Shown here one piece after another: positions 52,262 through 63,041 of a stretch of DNA of 64,000 nucleotides. This stretch comes from an uncultured Lachnospiraceae bacterium (lineage in GTDB: Bacteria; Bacillota; Clostridia; Lachnospirales; Lachnospiraceae), in NCBI GenBank assembly GCA_947173495.1, contig CAMWFQ010000014.1:62001-126000 (forward strand), in the 5' to 3' direction. Below the pieces are notes generated by a model, which saw only the letters and a list, made by a program, of their open reading frames with translations, had not been told where the DNA came from and ran no database searches. Every line of letters starts with the position of its first letter. Within the stretch, counting starts at the first letter, position 1. The position numbers were made by a program, and so were the translations under genes.

Positions 52262-52333
52262 CTCCATCATGCTCAGCCTGCCGCTTTGGCGGGCCGCATG
52301 GACATCCATGCAATGAAAGTCCTTGACTTTCAT
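52262..52333 (-). repeat. three-hairpin element upstream of aroC (family R2)
   Basis: Minus-strand copy of the element at 18239: palindrome ATGAAAGTC-aag-GACTTTCAT, then GCATGGA-tg-TCCATGC, then CCGC-caaa-GCGG. Readable as MKVKDFHCMDVHAARQSGRL; that frame continues across the aroC start. Sits 30 bp before the aroC ATG, so it is probably in the aroC leader RNA. Confidence 0.6.
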
Positions 52334-52407
52334 AATAATTCAAAATTGGATTTCTATCAAATTATAGCGGAAATAAAATATTTTTACAATTATTTTTCAT
52401 TCGCCTA

Positions 52408-52436
52408 TTGTGGAATGCTGAAGATTTGTGTAAAAT
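52408..52436 (+). promoter_or_regulatory. sigma-A promoter of the VanY-type gene
   Basis: TTGTGG (52408-52413), 17-bp spacer, TAAAAT (52431-52436). Confidence 0.65.
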
Positions 52437-52480
52437 ATTAGGACAACTTGCTTTTTTATGATAAATATTATGGGGGAACA

Positions 52481-53563
52481 ATGCAGACAGGACTTGACCG
52501 GAGCGCAAACTGGAAGTTAAAGGATTTTTTTATAAAAATGGGAAGACGAAGCAGGTATCTTCTGATTCCGGCTGTTTTTGGGCTGACAGTCAGTGTGTTT
52601 CTGCACCATTTTTTTATATACTGCAGAAGAGGAAGCAGACGGTTTGTCTGTACGGCATTTCTGATTTTCTGTTTTGTGGTGGAGAGCAGCTTTGCCTATC
52701 CCGCCTCTTGTATGAAATCCGGTTCCGATACGGATATTATAAAGGAAACTGAAGTGACGGAAACCATTGACCTTGAAATGACCATGGACGGCGGACAGAA
52801 GGTTGAGATTGAAAAGCTTCCCAGACAAGAGGGAGAACCGGAAGATGCAGAACACGCGGGAATGAACCGGGCGGATAAATATTCGCTGGATGAAATCCTG
52901 AATAAAGAACAGGGCACCCATCCGGCGGGGGCGGGCAGAAATAAAGCGGCATCACAGGCAGAGAGCGCTGATGTTTTTGATGCGGAAGACTGGAAACTTG
53001 TACTGGTTAATAAGCAGCATCCCATTCCGGATAACTATGCGTTTACCCTGGGAACCATTAAGACAATTAAGGGGAACATGCAGTGTGATGAGCGGATCGT
53101 GGAAGAACTGCTTTCCATGATGCAGGATGCCGGAGATGCAGGCATTAATCTTGCCATTTGTTCCCCTTACCGTGATTTACAGCGCCAGGAGGTGCTTTTT
53201 AACCGCAAAATCAAGTCTTATATGAATAAAGGCCTGTCTTATATGGAAGCTTACAAGATATCTTCGCAGACGGTAACAGTCCCTGGTGCAAGCGAACATC
53301 AGATCGGACTGGCGATCGATATTGTGTCGGACACATATACCACGTTGAACGCAGGATTTGCGGATACAGATGCGGGCATCTGGCTGGAGCAGCATTGTGC
53401 AGAATATGGTTTTATTTTACGTTATCCCGAGGGAAAGGAATTTATCACAGGCATTGAGTATGAACCATGGCACTTTCGTTATGTGGGAAAAGAGGCAGCG
53501 GAACTGATCATGAAAGAGGAGATTTGCCTGGAGGAGTTCTGGGAGAAATATGTAATTTCATAA
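52481..53563 (+). CDS. D-alanyl-D-alanine carboxypeptidase, VanY type (M15B)
   Basis: Cell-wall peptidase trimming the terminal D-Ala of peptidoglycan stems. N-terminal signal-anchor region (hydrophobic about residues 27-45 and 55-72), a low-complexity acidic linker (about 80-165), then the M15B catalytic domain: zinc motif SEHQIGLAIDIV and EPWHFRYV. ATG 52481 with GGGGGAA upstream; an earlier TTG-type frame is unneeded. 360 residues. Probably outside the membrane. Confidence 0.9.
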   Translation: MQTGLDRSANWKLKDFFIKMGRRSRYLLIPAVFGLTVSVFLHHFFIYCRRGSRRFVCTAFLIFCFVVESSFAYPASCMKSGSDTDIIKETEVTETIDLEMTMDGGQKVEIEKLPRQEGEPEDAEHAGMNRADKYSLDEILNKEQGTHPAGAGRNKAASQAESADVFDAEDWKLVLVNKQHPIPDNYAFTLGTIKTIKGNMQCDERIVEELLSMMQDAGDAGINLAICSPYRDLQRQEVLFNRKIKSYMNKGLSYMEAYKISSQTVTVPGASEHQIGLAIDIVSDTYTTLNAGFADTDAGIWLEQHCAEYGFILRYPEGKEFITGIEYEPWHFRYVGKEAAELIMKEEICLEEFWEKYVIS

Positions 53564-53606
53564 ATGGAATTTTTGTTTAAAGACGGAATGTGAAATGAGG
53601 AGAGAG

Positions 53607-54737
53607 ATGTATAAGCTGTTAAGGCAGGAGGGACGGGCAAAACGCGGAGAACTTACAACTGTTCATGGGGTAATCCAGACACCGGTCTTTATGAATGTAG
53701 GTACCGCTGCCGCGATTAAGGGGGCAGTGTCAACGGAAGATCTGGAACAGATTCATACGCAGGTGGAATTGTCCAACACCTATCATTTACATGTGAGGCC
53801 CGGGGACGAGGTGATCAGAAAGCTCGGCGGGCTTCATAAATTTATGTCATGGGATAAACCGATTCTGACCGATTCAGGAGGATTTCAGGTGTTTTCTCTT
53901 GCAGGACTGCGCCGAATCAAAGAAGAAGGGGTTTATTTCCACTCACATGTAGATGGGCGGAAAATATTTATGGGACCGGAAGAAAGTATTCAAATACAAT
54001 CGCATCTGGCCTCCACCATAGCGATGGCCTTTGATGAATGTGCTCCAAGCAAAGCCGACCGCAGCTATGTGCAGGCATCTGTGGACCGCACCACCCGCTG
54101 GCTGGCACGATGCAGACAGGAAATGAAACGGATGAATTCCCTGGAAGATACCATCAACCGGGAGCAAATGCTGTTTGGAATCAATCAGGGAGCCGTATAT
54201 GCGGATATTCGTGTGGAGCAGGCCAAAAGGATTGCAGAGATGAATCTGGATGGATATGCTCTGGGCGGACTGGCAGTGGGAGAGAGCCATGAAGAAATGT
54301 ATTATATAATAGAAGAAACAGTGCCTTATCTGCCAGTGGATAAGCCGACTTATCTGATGGGAGTCGGCACGCCGGCGAATATCCTGGAAGGCGTTGAACG
54401 GGGAATTGATTTTTTTGACTGTGTCTATCCCAGCAGAAACGGACGGCATGGGCATTTATATACCAATACGGGCAAAATCAATCTTTTTAATGCAAAATAT
54501 GAGCTTGATGAGAGTCCGATTGAGGAAGGCTGCGGCTGTCCTGCCTGTCGCAGGTATTCCAGAGCATATATCCGGCATCTTCTGAAAGCAGGAGAAATGT
54601 TGGGGATGCGGTTGTGTGTACTGCATAATCTGTATTTTTATAATACGATGATGGAGGAAATCCGGGATGCACTGGACAGGGGAGAATTTTCTTCTTATAA
54701 GCGAAATAAGCTGGAGAAAATGAGCCCGAAATCGTGA
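53607..54737 (+). CDS. tgt: queuine tRNA-ribosyltransferase
   Basis: Exchanges guanine for the queuosine precursor at position 34 of GUN tRNAs. Motifs: FMNVGTAAAIKG, LTDSGGFQVFSL (catalytic Asp), GGLAVGESHEEM, and zinc site C-x-C-x2-C (CGCPAC) plus later His (LHNLYFY). ATG 53607 fits the family N terminus; ATG 53595 lies within the ribosome-binding site. 376 residues. Followed by yajC, the usual neighbour. Confidence 0.95.
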   Translation: MYKLLRQEGRAKRGELTTVHGVIQTPVFMNVGTAAAIKGAVSTEDLEQIHTQVELSNTYHLHVRPGDEVIRKLGGLHKFMSWDKPILTDSGGFQVFSLAGLRRIKEEGVYFHSHVDGRKIFMGPEESIQIQSHLASTIAMAFDECAPSKADRSYVQASVDRTTRWLARCRQEMKRMNSLEDTINREQMLFGINQGAVYADIRVEQAKRIAEMNLDGYALGGLAVGESHEEMYYIIEETVPYLPVDKPTYLMGVGTPANILEGVERGIDFFDCVYPSRNGRHGHLYTNTGKINLFNAKYELDESPIEEGCGCPACRRYSRAYIRHLLKAGEMLGMRLCVLHNLYFYNTMMEEIRDALDRGEFSSYKRNKLEKMSPKS

Positions 54738-54868
54738 TCAGACGGCACTGACAGATTTTTTCCAAATACAGACAAAACACAAAAAATGTAAAAAGACTTG
54801 TTTTTGACAGATGAATTGTGTATCATAATTGTTAGACCTATTCAGCAAAACAGACAGGAGGAAGTTAA

Positions 54869-55186
54869 ATGGGTATCTTATTGACAGAAGCAGGGGCCGG
54901 AGCCGCTGCAGGAAGCGGAATTGTCATGGTAGTATATCTTGTTCTTATCTTTGGGTTTTTCTACTTTTTCATGATACGCCCTCAAAAAAAGGAACAGAAA
55001 AAAATGGCCGCCATGTTGTCAGCACTTGAGGTGGGTGACTGTGTGCTTACCAGCAGCGGTTTTTATGGAATCGTCATAGATATTACCGACGACACAGTAA
55101 TCGTAGAGTTCGGCAACAACAAAAACTGCCGTATTCCCATGCAGAAGAGTGCCATATCACAGGTTGAGAAAGCAGATGCGGAATAG
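54869..55186 (+). CDS. yajC: preprotein translocase subunit YajC
   Basis: Small SecDF-associated membrane protein: one transmembrane helix (about residues 17-37), then FMIRPQKKEQKKMAAML and a soluble domain (LEVGDCVLTSSGFYG). 105 residues, typical. GGAGG upstream. A TTGACA at 54804-54809 may be the -35 of its own promoter, but the -10 is weak. Followed by a terminator. Confidence 0.94.
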   Translation: MGILLTEAGAGAAAGSGIVMVVYLVLIFGFFYFFMIRPQKKEQKKMAAMLSALEVGDCVLTSSGFYGIVIDITDDTVIVEFGNNKNCRIPMQKSAISQVEKADAE

Positions 55187-55204
55187 AACATGGAATCTGA
55201 AAGA

Positions 55205-55232
55205 TAAGGCGCACTGACTGCGCCTTATTTTG
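55205..55232 (+). terminator. terminator of yajC
   Basis: TAAGGCGCA (55205-55213) with TGCGCCTTA (55219-55227), followed by TTTTG. Confidence 0.88.
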
Positions 55233-55317
55233 TGGGCAGGGAGAAATTTCCTGTTCGATTCGTACGGGAAAATTTCCGACTTTCTGTATGAAACAAATAG
55301 AAAACGGAGGGATTGAG

Positions 55318-56403
55318 ATGAAATTAAATATTGCATGTATACCCGGTGATGGGATCGGTCCTGAAATCATTGCGGAAGCCAGGAAGGTTCTCGAAAAGGT
55401 CGCTGAAGTATACGGACATGAAATGTCTTTTACCGATATTTTAATGGGCGGAGCGTCGATTGACGTACACGGTGTCCCGCTTACAGACGAGGCAATTGCG
55501 GCTGCCAAAAGTGCAGACGCTGTTCTGATGGGATCGATCGGGGGAAATACCGTGACCTCTCCCTGGTATAAGCTTCCTCCCAACTTACGGCCGGAGGCGG
55601 GGCTTTTGGGACTGCGTAAAGCGCTGAATCTGTTTGCCAACTTAAGACCGGCAGTATTATATGATGAACTGGCGGGGGCCTGCCCTCTGAAGGAGGAGAT
55701 CAGCAGAGCAGGATTTGATATGATGATTATGCGTGAGCTGACCGGCGGGCTCTATTTCGGAGAGCGGTATACCACGGAAGAAGACGGGATCCGCAAGGCC
55801 GTGGACACACTGACCTATGATGAAAATGAAATCCGCAGAATTGCAGTCAAAGGATTTGACATTGCCATGAAGCGCCGCCGGAAGGTTACCAGCGTAGATA
55901 AGGCAAATGTGCTGGATTCCTCCAGATTGTGGCGCAAGGTTGTGGACGAGGTGGCGGCTGACTATCCGGATGTCACGTTGGAGCATATGCTGGTAGATAA
56001 CTGTGCGATGCAGATTGTAAGGGATCCGGCGCAGTTTGACGTGATTCTGACAGAGAATATGTTTGGAGATATTCTTTCCGATGAAGCAAGTATGGTGACG
56101 GGGTCTATTGGTATGCTTGCATCAGCCTCCCTGAACGATACCAAATTTGGTCTGTACGAGCCCAGCCACGGTTCGGCGCCTGACATTGCAGGAAAAAACA
56201 TTGCCAATCCCATTGCAACGATTCTCTCCGCCGCCATGATGCTCCGTTATTCTTTTGATCTTGATAAGGAAGCGGATGCCATTGAACAGGCGGTAAAGAA
56301 CATTCTGAAAAAGGGATTCCGGACCCTCGACATTATGTCGGAGGGATGCCGGCAGGTGGGATGTAAAGAAATGGGTGATTTGTTAGCAGATGAAATCGGA
56401 TAG
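55318..56403 (+). CDS. leuB: 3-isopropylmalate dehydrogenase
   Basis: NAD-dependent oxidative decarboxylation of 3-isopropylmalate in leucine synthesis. Motifs: [57 protein letters not shown], and the NAD-site [14 protein letters not shown]. 361 residues. ATG 55318 follows GGAGGG. First gene of a branched-chain amino acid cluster with ilvD and ilvB; its last 14 bp overlap the next gene. Confidence 0.95.
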   Translation: MKLNIACIPGDGIGPEIIAEARKVLEKVAEVYGHEMSFTDILMGGASIDVHGVPLTDEAIAAAKSADAVLMGSIGGNTVTSPWYKLPPNLRPEAGLLGLRKALNLFANLRPAVLYDELAGACPLKEEISRAGFDMMIMRELTGGLYFGERYTTEEDGIRKAVDTLTYDENEIRRIAVKGFDIAMKRRRKVTSVDKANVLDSSRLWRKVVDEVAADYPDVTLEHMLVDNCAMQIVRDPAQFDVILTENMFGDILSDEASMVTGSIGMLASASLNDTKFGLYEPSHGSAPDIAGKNIANPIATILSAAMMLRYSFDLDKEADAIEQAVKNILKKGFRTLDIMSEGCRQVGCKEMGDLLADEIG

Positions 56404-58033
56404 ATCAGGCAGGATATCTTCCGGCGTACAAAAGATGGATCTGATGTTTGGCGTCTTTTTGGCGGGCATGGCAGTCTATTACGGTTATCGTCTTTTTGCC
56501 CTTACGCCCTGGTATGATGAATTGTATACTTATTATTACTTTATAAGTGAGGGACCGCTGTACGCAGCCATACACTGGCCGCTTCCCAATAACCATGTAG
56601 GCTACTCGGTTTTATCCGCATTTCTGGATTGGCTGGGAAATCCCTATATCGGCCTGCGGGGAGTATCGTATCTGTGTGCGCTGGCCAATATCTGCCTTCT
56701 CTACAGACTGACCGGAAAATATATCGGAAGATATTACGCTTTTATTACCGTCATCCTGTATGCATCCATGAATCTGGTCAATCAACTGGCCGTTCAGGGA
56801 CGGGGCTATACAATGGGAATCACCTGTCTGCTTGTGGCATGGCAGTGTATGATTCTGATCTGTGAGGAAGCTGAGACTTCAGGAAAAATCTACATACTAT
56901 ATGCGCTGGCTCTGATTGCAGGACTTTATACTGTTTCCAGCAATGTATACTGGGTGGTGCCTCTTTGTCTGGCAGGCGGTGCTTATCTTCTCTGCAGAGG
57001 AATGCTGGCTCTGAGGGAGAGCGGGAAAACCGGCATAAAAGAATTTCTGAAAACGATAAGCGGGAAAAAATTGGTCCGGCTTGTTGCGGCATCTTTAGCT
57101 GCGGCTTTGGGAACAGTCCTGCTTTACGCTACGATCTGGACAGCCATTGGTTCCAATCTCCTGGTAAAGGATGAATCCAGTGCTTATTACGGCCTCAGCC
57201 ATGTAAAGATGATTTTGAGAGGTCCCTTTGCTGCAATTTACAGAGGAATGCAGTATATGCTGGATACTCCTTATATTCAAAGTGAAGAGAGAGCCGGATT
57301 TTTGGGCCGGCTGGGAGAATGGATGGTATCCCTTTCCGGCTACTATTATCCTGCTATAGGATATGTGGTCACAGGAATCTGGATAGCGGGAAGCTTTTTC
57401 CTTCTGTATAGACTGATCAGAGAAATACGCAATAAAACGGCTCAGAATCTTCTGCTTTATCTGGTGCTGCTCACGGGTATTTTGTTTGTTCCCGTCTGTC
57501 TGCTGATCCAGTGTAAGCGTCCCTATTACAGAGTTTTTACTTATGGAGGCGTTTTTCTGGCACTTCTTCTGGCGCTGGTGTTCAAAAGTCTTTTGGAATT
57601 GACAGCCGCCGGCGCAGACGGCGACAGAAAGAAAATCGGAATTTATACAGCGGCTTTTTGCCTGGTGTCTGCTTTCTGTGTAAAGTGCTTTGTTTTTTCA
57701 GGTTATAATGAACAATATGGAACCAGAGAGCATGAGATCGCCCAGGCATTGGCTGAAGCAGAAGCTGATCAGATACTAAATTTCTGTGTCACAGACTGCA
57801 ATCAGCAGTATCTGCTCTATTTTCTTTATGGTGTCCGCTGTGAAAACAGAACGATAGAAGGCGCAGATGCACTGATATTGGATAAGAGAATGACAGACCC
57901 TGATTTTGATGAAATGATCTGGGAATTTTATCATTATTATGATACGATTGCATGGGGCTATGTGGATGAGTATATGACACCGGCCTATGAAAATGAAGAT
58001 TACATCCTTTATACGAAAAGGACAACCGAGTAG
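56390..58033 (+). CDS. GT39/PMT-like membrane glycosyltransferase
   Basis: 547-residue protein with about 10-12 transmembrane segments and the GT-C type acidic motif [12 protein letters not shown] in the first external loop (about residues 37-48), as in dolichyl/undecaprenyl-phosphate-sugar dependent mannosyl- or arabinosyltransferases. C-terminal soluble domain from about residue 430. Starts inside leuB (14-bp overlap) and lies between leuB and ilvD; no metabolic link is obvious. Its stop codon is within an R1-like GAGTAGGGGAAG start. Confidence 0.75.
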   Translation: MKSDRSGRISSGVQKMDLMFGVFLAGMAVYYGYRLFALTPWYDELYTYYYFISEGPLYAAIHWPLPNNHVGYSVLSAFLDWLGNPYIGLRGVSYLCALANICLLYRLTGKYIGRYYAFITVILYASMNLVNQLAVQGRGYTMGITCLLVAWQCMILICEEAETSGKIYILYALALIAGLYTVSSNVYWVVPLCLAGGAYLLCRGMLALRESGKTGIKEFLKTISGKKLVRLVAASLAAALGTVLLYATIWTAIGSNLLVKDESSAYYGLSHVKMILRGPFAAIYRGMQYMLDTPYIQSEERAGFLGRLGEWMVSLSGYYYPAIGYVVTGIWIAGSFFLLYRLIREIRNKTAQNLLLYLVLLTGILFVPVCLLIQCKRPYYRVFTYGGVFLALLLALVFKSLLELTAAGADGDRKKIGIYTAAFCLVSAFCVKCFVFSGYNEQYGTREHEIAQALAEAEADQILNFCVTDCNQQYLLYFLYGVRCENRTIEGADALILDKRMTDPDFDEMIWEFYHYYDTIAWGYVDEYMTPAYENEDYILYTKRTTE

Positions 58034-58117
58034 GGGAAGAATGTTTGCCTCTGCGCATAAATAAGTCAGAAATGCGGAATTTTTCCGTAAAGTCAGGAAG
58101 AAGAAAGGGAGGAAAAT

Positions 58118-59788
58118 ATGAGAAGTGATAATGTGAAAACCGGTATGCAGCAGGCCCCCCACAGAAGCCTGTTCAATGCATTGGGATTTACCGAGGAAGA
58201 AATGAAAAAGCCAATGGTTGGTATTGTGAGCTCTTACAACGAGATCGTGCCCGGCCACATGAATCTGGATAAAATTGTGGAAGCGGTTAAGCTGGGAGTC
58301 GCGCAGGCCGGCGGTGTACCGGTGGTATTTCCGGCAATTGCCGTGTGTGATGGGATCGCAATGGGGCATATCGGTATGAAGTATTCCCTGGTTACAAGAG
58401 ATCTGATCGCAGATTCCACCGAATGTATGGCTCTTGCCCATCAGTTTGACGCGCTTGTAATGGTGCCTAACTGTGACAAAAATGTACCGGGACTTTTAAT
58501 GGCGGCGGCCAGAATCAATGTTCCTACGGTATTTGTGTCCGGAGGCCCCATGCTGGCCGGACGTGTAAAAGGACAGAAGCGGAGCTTGTCTTCCATGTTT
58601 GAAGCGGTAGGCTCCCATGCCGCCGGTAAAATGAGTGCAGAGGAAGTCCGGGAGTTTGAGGAAAAGACCTGTCCTACCTGCGGTTCCTGTTCCGGCATGT
58701 ATACGGCGAATTCCATGAACTGTCTGACAGAAGCGCTGGGAATGGGGCTGGCCGGGAATGGAACGATTCCGGCAGTTTATTCTGACAGACTCAGACTTGC
58801 AAAGCATGCCGGTATGGCAGTCATGGAGATGTACCGCAGGGATATCCGGCCCAGAGACATTATGACGAAGGAAGCCATCTTAAACGCGCTGACCGTGGAC
58901 ATGGCGCTGGGATGCTCCACCAATTCTATGCTGCATTTACCTGCCATTGCGCATGAAGTAGGCTTTGACTTTGATATTGCCTTTGCCAATGAGATCAGTG
59001 AAAAAACGCCGAATTTATGTCATCTGGCTCCGGCAGGTCCGACTTATATGGAGGATTTGAATGAAGCCGGCGGGGTCTACGCTGTGATGAACGAGCTGAA
59101 AGAGGCAGGCCTCCTTCATACGGAATGTATGACGGTGACGGGAAAGACGATAGGAGAAAATATTACAGGCGCAGTAAATAAGAACCCGGAGGTAATAAGG
59201 CCTCTTGATAATCCTTATTCGGCCACCGGCGGCCTTGCGGTGCTGAAAGGAAATCTGGCGCCGGATGGCAGCGTAGTGAAACGCTCGGCAGTGGTGCCTG
59301 AAATGATGGTACACGAAGGACCTGCCAGAGTATTCGAATGCGAGGAGGATGCCATTGAGGCTATTAAAGGCGGTAAGATCGTGGCGGGAGATGTGGTGGT
59401 TATCCGTTATGAGGGCCCGAAAGGCGGCCCTGGGATGCGTGAAATGCTTAATCCAACATCCGCTATCGCAGGTATGGGACTTGGGGCTTCGGTAGCGTTG
59501 ATTACAGACGGACGTTTTTCAGGCGCATCCAGAGGCGCATCCATCGGGCACGTTTCGCCGGAAGCGGCGGTAGGCGGTCCTATTGCGCTGGTAGAGGAGG
59601 GGGATCTGATCAGCATCAATATTCCTGAAATGAAGCTGGATGTAAAGGTTTCTCCTCAGGAGCTGGAGGCAAGAAGAGCAAAATGGCAGCCCAGAACCCC
59701 GGCGGTTACCACCGGTTACCTTGCACGATACAGGGAAATGGTTACTAGCGGCAACAGAGGTGCGATACTGGAGATCCCAAAACAATAA
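58118..59788 (+). CDS. ilvD: dihydroxy-acid dehydratase
   Basis: Iron-sulfur dehydratase of valine/isoleucine synthesis. Cluster ligands in NCDKNVPG and [34 protein letters not shown] and [21 protein letters not shown] are diagnostic. 556 residues, typical. AAAGGGAGG before ATG 58118. Confidence 0.96.
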   Translation: MRSDNVKTGMQQAPHRSLFNALGFTEEEMKKPMVGIVSSYNEIVPGHMNLDKIVEAVKLGVAQAGGVPVVFPAIAVCDGIAMGHIGMKYSLVTRDLIADSTECMALAHQFDALVMVPNCDKNVPGLLMAAARINVPTVFVSGGPMLAGRVKGQKRSLSSMFEAVGSHAAGKMSAEEVREFEEKTCPTCGSCSGMYTANSMNCLTEALGMGLAGNGTIPAVYSDRLRLAKHAGMAVMEMYRRDIRPRDIMTKEAILNALTVDMALGCSTNSMLHLPAIAHEVGFDFDIAFANEISEKTPNLCHLAPAGPTYMEDLNEAGGVYAVMNELKEAGLLHTECMTVTGKTIGENITGAVNKNPEVIRPLDNPYSATGGLAVLKGNLAPDGSVVKRSAVVPEMMVHEGPARVFECEEDAIEAIKGGKIVAGDVVVIRYEGPKGGPGMREMLNPTSAIAGMGLGASVALITDGRFSGASRGASIGHVSPEAAVGGPIALVEEGDLISINIPEMKLDVKVSPQELEARRAKWQPRTPAVTTGYLARYREMVTSGNRGAILEIPKQ

Positions 59789-59869
59789 AAGATCTGAATG
59801 GAATGAATCATAAAAGTAACTACGAAGCCAAAGGATGAATAGTTACTCATAAAAATCGGAGGAAGATAA

Positions 59870-61549
59870 ATGCAGTTGACAGGTGCTGAAATTGTAGTGG
59901 AATGTTTGAAGGAGCAGGGGGTGGATACCGTCTTCGGTTATCCCGGCGGTACGATTTTAAATGTATACGATGCCTTATATAAACATAGTGATGAAATACG
60001 GCATATCCTGACTTCCCATGAGCAGGGAGCGGCTCATGCGGCGGATGGCTATGCACGTGCCAGTGGAAAGGTGGGAGTCTGCCTGGCGACAAGCGGCCCG
60101 GGCGCTACCAATCTGGTTACAGGAATTGCCACTGCATATATGGATTCGGTTCCTATGGTGGCGATCACATGCAACGTAAATCTTCCGCTGCTGGGTAAGG
60201 ATTCCTTCCAGGAGGTGGATATTGCAGGGGTGACCATGCCGATCACCAAACATGGATATATTGTTAAAAATGTTGAGGAACTGGCGGATACCCTGAGAAA
60301 GGCATTTTCCATAGCACGGGAGGGCAGACCGGGCCCGGTACTGGTGGACATCACCAAAGACGTGACGGCCAATACCTGCGAATACGAGAGGAAAGCCCCG
60401 CAGCCCCTTAAATCTTCCTGCAAGTATACGCAGGAAGACATCCGGAGGGCAGTTGAACTGATCAAAAAATCCAAGAGACCTTTTATCTATGTAGGAGGAG
60501 GCGCTGTAATTTCAGGGGCTTTTGAGGAGGTAAGAAAGCTTGCCGATCTGATAGATGCTCCGGTCTGTGACACGCTAATGGGCAAAGGAGCAATGGATGG
60601 ACATTCCGAACGGTACACGGGCATGATTGGAATGCATGGAACCAAAGCGTCGAATCTGGGGGTCAGCGAATGTGATCTTCTGATTGCTCTGGGCGCCAGA
60701 TTTTCCGATCGTGTTGTAGGAAATGCAGCAATGTTTGCATCCAGGGCAAAAGTTCTTCATATTGATATTGATGCAGCCGAGATTAATAAAAATATCAGAA
60801 CACAGGCTTCTGTGGTGGGAGATCTGAAGGAGATCCTGACATTAATCAATCAGGAACTTCCCGGAATGGAACATCGGGAGTGGAATGCGCATATAAAAGA
60901 ATTAAAAGAATCATATCCGTTAAATTATGCTGAGGAAGGTCTCTCCTGCCCTTACATCATGGAGGAGATTGACAGGATAACCAATGGCGGGGCAATTATA
61001 ACCACTGATGTGGGCCAGCATCAGATGTGGGCGGCTCAGTATTATAAATATTCAGAGCCCAGAACCTTTTTATCCTCCGGCGGTCTGGGGACCATGGGAT
61101 ATGGACTGGGCGCGTGCATCGGGGCCAAAACAGCAAAACCGGATAAGATCTGTATCAATATTGCAGGCGACGGATGCTTCCGCATGAATATGAATGAGCT
61201 GGCAACAGCCTCACGATATCAGATTCCCGTGATAGAGGTTGTGATCAACAATCATGTTCTGGGTATGGTCAGACAATGGCAGACTCTGTTTTATGGACAG
61301 CGCTATTCCCAGACGGTCCTGGAGGACCACGTTGATTTCTGTATGGTGGCAAAAGGACTTGGATGCGAAGCGATCCGCGTCACGCGTAAAGATGAGGTGG
61401 CAGATGCCGTCACGCGGGCAATCGAAATGAAAAAGCCCGTTCTGATCGAATGTGTGATTCCCAAAGATGATAAGGTATTTCCCATGGTGCCTGCAGGGGC
61501 TCCTATCAGCGAAGTATTTGATGCAACGGATTTGGATAAGAAAAAATGA
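59870..61549 (+). CDS. ilvB: acetolactate synthase large subunit
   Basis: ThDP-dependent enzyme, first common step of branched-chain amino acid synthesis. FGYPGGTILNVYDALY with catalytic Glu in HEQGAAHAADGYAR; GxGA and ThDP-binding GDGCFRMNMNELATA...NNHVLGMVRQWQ (within residues 433-470). 559 residues. No regulatory small subunit gene follows in the window. Overlaps the next gene by 4 bp. Confidence 0.95.
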   Translation: MQLTGAEIVVECLKEQGVDTVFGYPGGTILNVYDALYKHSDEIRHILTSHEQGAAHAADGYARASGKVGVCLATSGPGATNLVTGIATAYMDSVPMVAITCNVNLPLLGKDSFQEVDIAGVTMPITKHGYIVKNVEELADTLRKAFSIAREGRPGPVLVDITKDVTANTCEYERKAPQPLKSSCKYTQEDIRRAVELIKKSKRPFIYVGGGAVISGAFEEVRKLADLIDAPVCDTLMGKGAMDGHSERYTGMIGMHGTKASNLGVSECDLLIALGARFSDRVVGNAAMFASRAKVLHIDIDAAEINKNIRTQASVVGDLKEILTLINQELPGMEHREWNAHIKELKESYPLNYAEEGLSCPYIMEEIDRITNGGAIITTDVGQHQMWAAQYYKYSEPRTFLSSGGLGTMGYGLGACIGAKTAKPDKICINIAGDGCFRMNMNELATASRYQIPVIEVVINNHVLGMVRQWQTLFYGQRYSQTVLEDHVDFCMVAKGLGCEAIRVTRKDEVADAVTRAIEMKKPVLIECVIPKDDKVFPMVPAGAPISEVFDATDLDKKK

Positions 61550-62946
61550 AAAAAAATGTTTTAAAAGGAATCGGTATTGGATTTTCAATTATTCTGTTTT
61601 CTATCGCGGCAATGTATTTGGGGCTGGCATATTATTATGCGGACGGCTTCAGTTATGGGACATGGATCAATGGAATTTACTGTACCGGAAAAAGCATTAG
61701 CGAAGTGAATGAAGAACTTTTAAAACATTGTGATTATTCCGGACTTACCATCATAGACAGTGATGGTAAGTCCTATGTTATATCGGCACAGGAGGTAAAT
61801 TTTTCGTTTGACTTTGATGAAGGGTTAAGGCATTTTCTTAAGAGGCAGAATCCCTATCTTTGGATTGATAATTTACTGGAAGGAAAAGAGGACCGAAAAC
61901 TGGAACCTGCGGTCACTTATGATCTGGATGCTTTTGAGCAGATTCTGAATTCTTTTCCCTTATTCCAGGAGAAAATGGATTCCGAAAGGACCGTTGAGAT
62001 ACGCAAAGGAGAACAGGGGTATTATCTTCTGGATGAGAGGACACATGTATTGAACGAACAGCAGGCCAGATTTAAGGTCCGGGAGGCCTTTGAGCGCTGT
62101 GAGTCTGTCCTGGATCTGGAAAAAGAAGAATGCTATGAGGACCTGCCCCAGACGCCGGAGATGAGGGAACAGATTTCGCTTTGGAGCAAGCTTGCCATCT
62201 ACCAGGACTGTGGCATTGTCTATCAGTTTGGCGAAGAACTTTATCCGGTGGATGCAGGTATTGTATGTGATTTCCTTATGCTGGATGAAAACGGCGGCTT
62301 TGTCCTGGATGAAAAGGGAAATTTATGCACGGATGAGGAGAAAGTCTATGCTTTTGTTGACCGGCTTGCCGATGAATATGATACAGTGGGGGCTGCCCGG
62401 CAGTTTCACGCTACCCGGGGGGATATTGTAACAGTGGAGGGAGGCATCTATGGGAACAAAATCGACCGGAAAGCGGAGAAGGAATATCTGCTTTCAGCCT
62501 TTCTGGAGGGGAAGCGGGAGATCCATGAACCCGTATATCTCCAGAAAGCTCTCAGGCAGGGAAAGGATGATATAGGGGATACCTACATAGAAGTGGATAT
62601 GACGGAGCAGATGATGTATTATTATGTGTCGGGAGAGCTGAAAATCGAAACGCCTGTGGTGACCGGAAATACCGGATTGAGAAGAGGAACGCCTTCCGGC
62701 ACCAATTATGTTTATAATAAACAGCGAAACCGGGTACTCCGGGGAGAGGACTATGCCTCTCCGGTGAAATACTGGATTCCGGTCAAAGGGGCCATTGGCA
62801 TTCACGATGCTTCCTGGCGCAGCAAATACGGCGGTGAAATTTATAAGACCAACGGTTCTCATGGCTGCATCAATACACCGCTGGAGGAAGTGTCACAGCT
62901 TTATGATATGGTGGAGGTCGGAACGCCCTGCGTGATGTTTTATTGA
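61546..62946 (+). CDS. L,D-transpeptidase (YkuD) with N-terminal anchor
   Basis: Extracytoplasmic peptidoglycan cross-linking enzyme. N-terminal transmembrane anchor (about residues 7-28), two peptidoglycan-binding-like domains (about 40-330), YkuD domain with IHDASW...SHGCINTP (active-site His and Cys, about residues 426-452). 466 residues. ATGA overlap with ilvB puts it in the same operon although functions differ. Confidence 0.92.
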   Translation: MKKNVLKGIGIGFSIILFSIAAMYLGLAYYYADGFSYGTWINGIYCTGKSISEVNEELLKHCDYSGLTIIDSDGKSYVISAQEVNFSFDFDEGLRHFLKRQNPYLWIDNLLEGKEDRKLEPAVTYDLDAFEQILNSFPLFQEKMDSERTVEIRKGEQGYYLLDERTHVLNEQQARFKVREAFERCESVLDLEKEECYEDLPQTPEMREQISLWSKLAIYQDCGIVYQFGEELYPVDAGIVCDFLMLDENGGFVLDEKGNLCTDEEKVYAFVDRLADEYDTVGAARQFHATRGDIVTVEGGIYGNKIDRKAEKEYLLSAFLEGKREIHEPVYLQKALRQGKDDIGDTYIEVDMTEQMMYYYVSGELKIETPVVTGNTGLRRGTPSGTNYVYNKQRNRVLRGEDYASPVKYWIPVKGAIGIHDASWRSKYGGEIYKTNGSHGCINTPLEEVSQLYDMVEVGTPCVMFY

Positions 62947-62970
62947 GTTTTTTAAGCCGTATTATTTTAG

Positions 62971-62999
62971 TTGACTAAAGTGTTAAATCGGTATAAAAT
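62971..62999 (+). promoter_or_regulatory. sigma-A promoter of serC
   Basis: TTGACT (62971-62976), 17-bp spacer, TAAAAT (62994-62999). Confidence 0.75.
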
Positions 63000-63041
63000 G
63001 TTTTCCAGATATCTGAAGAAGAGGATGAGGAGGAGATTAGC

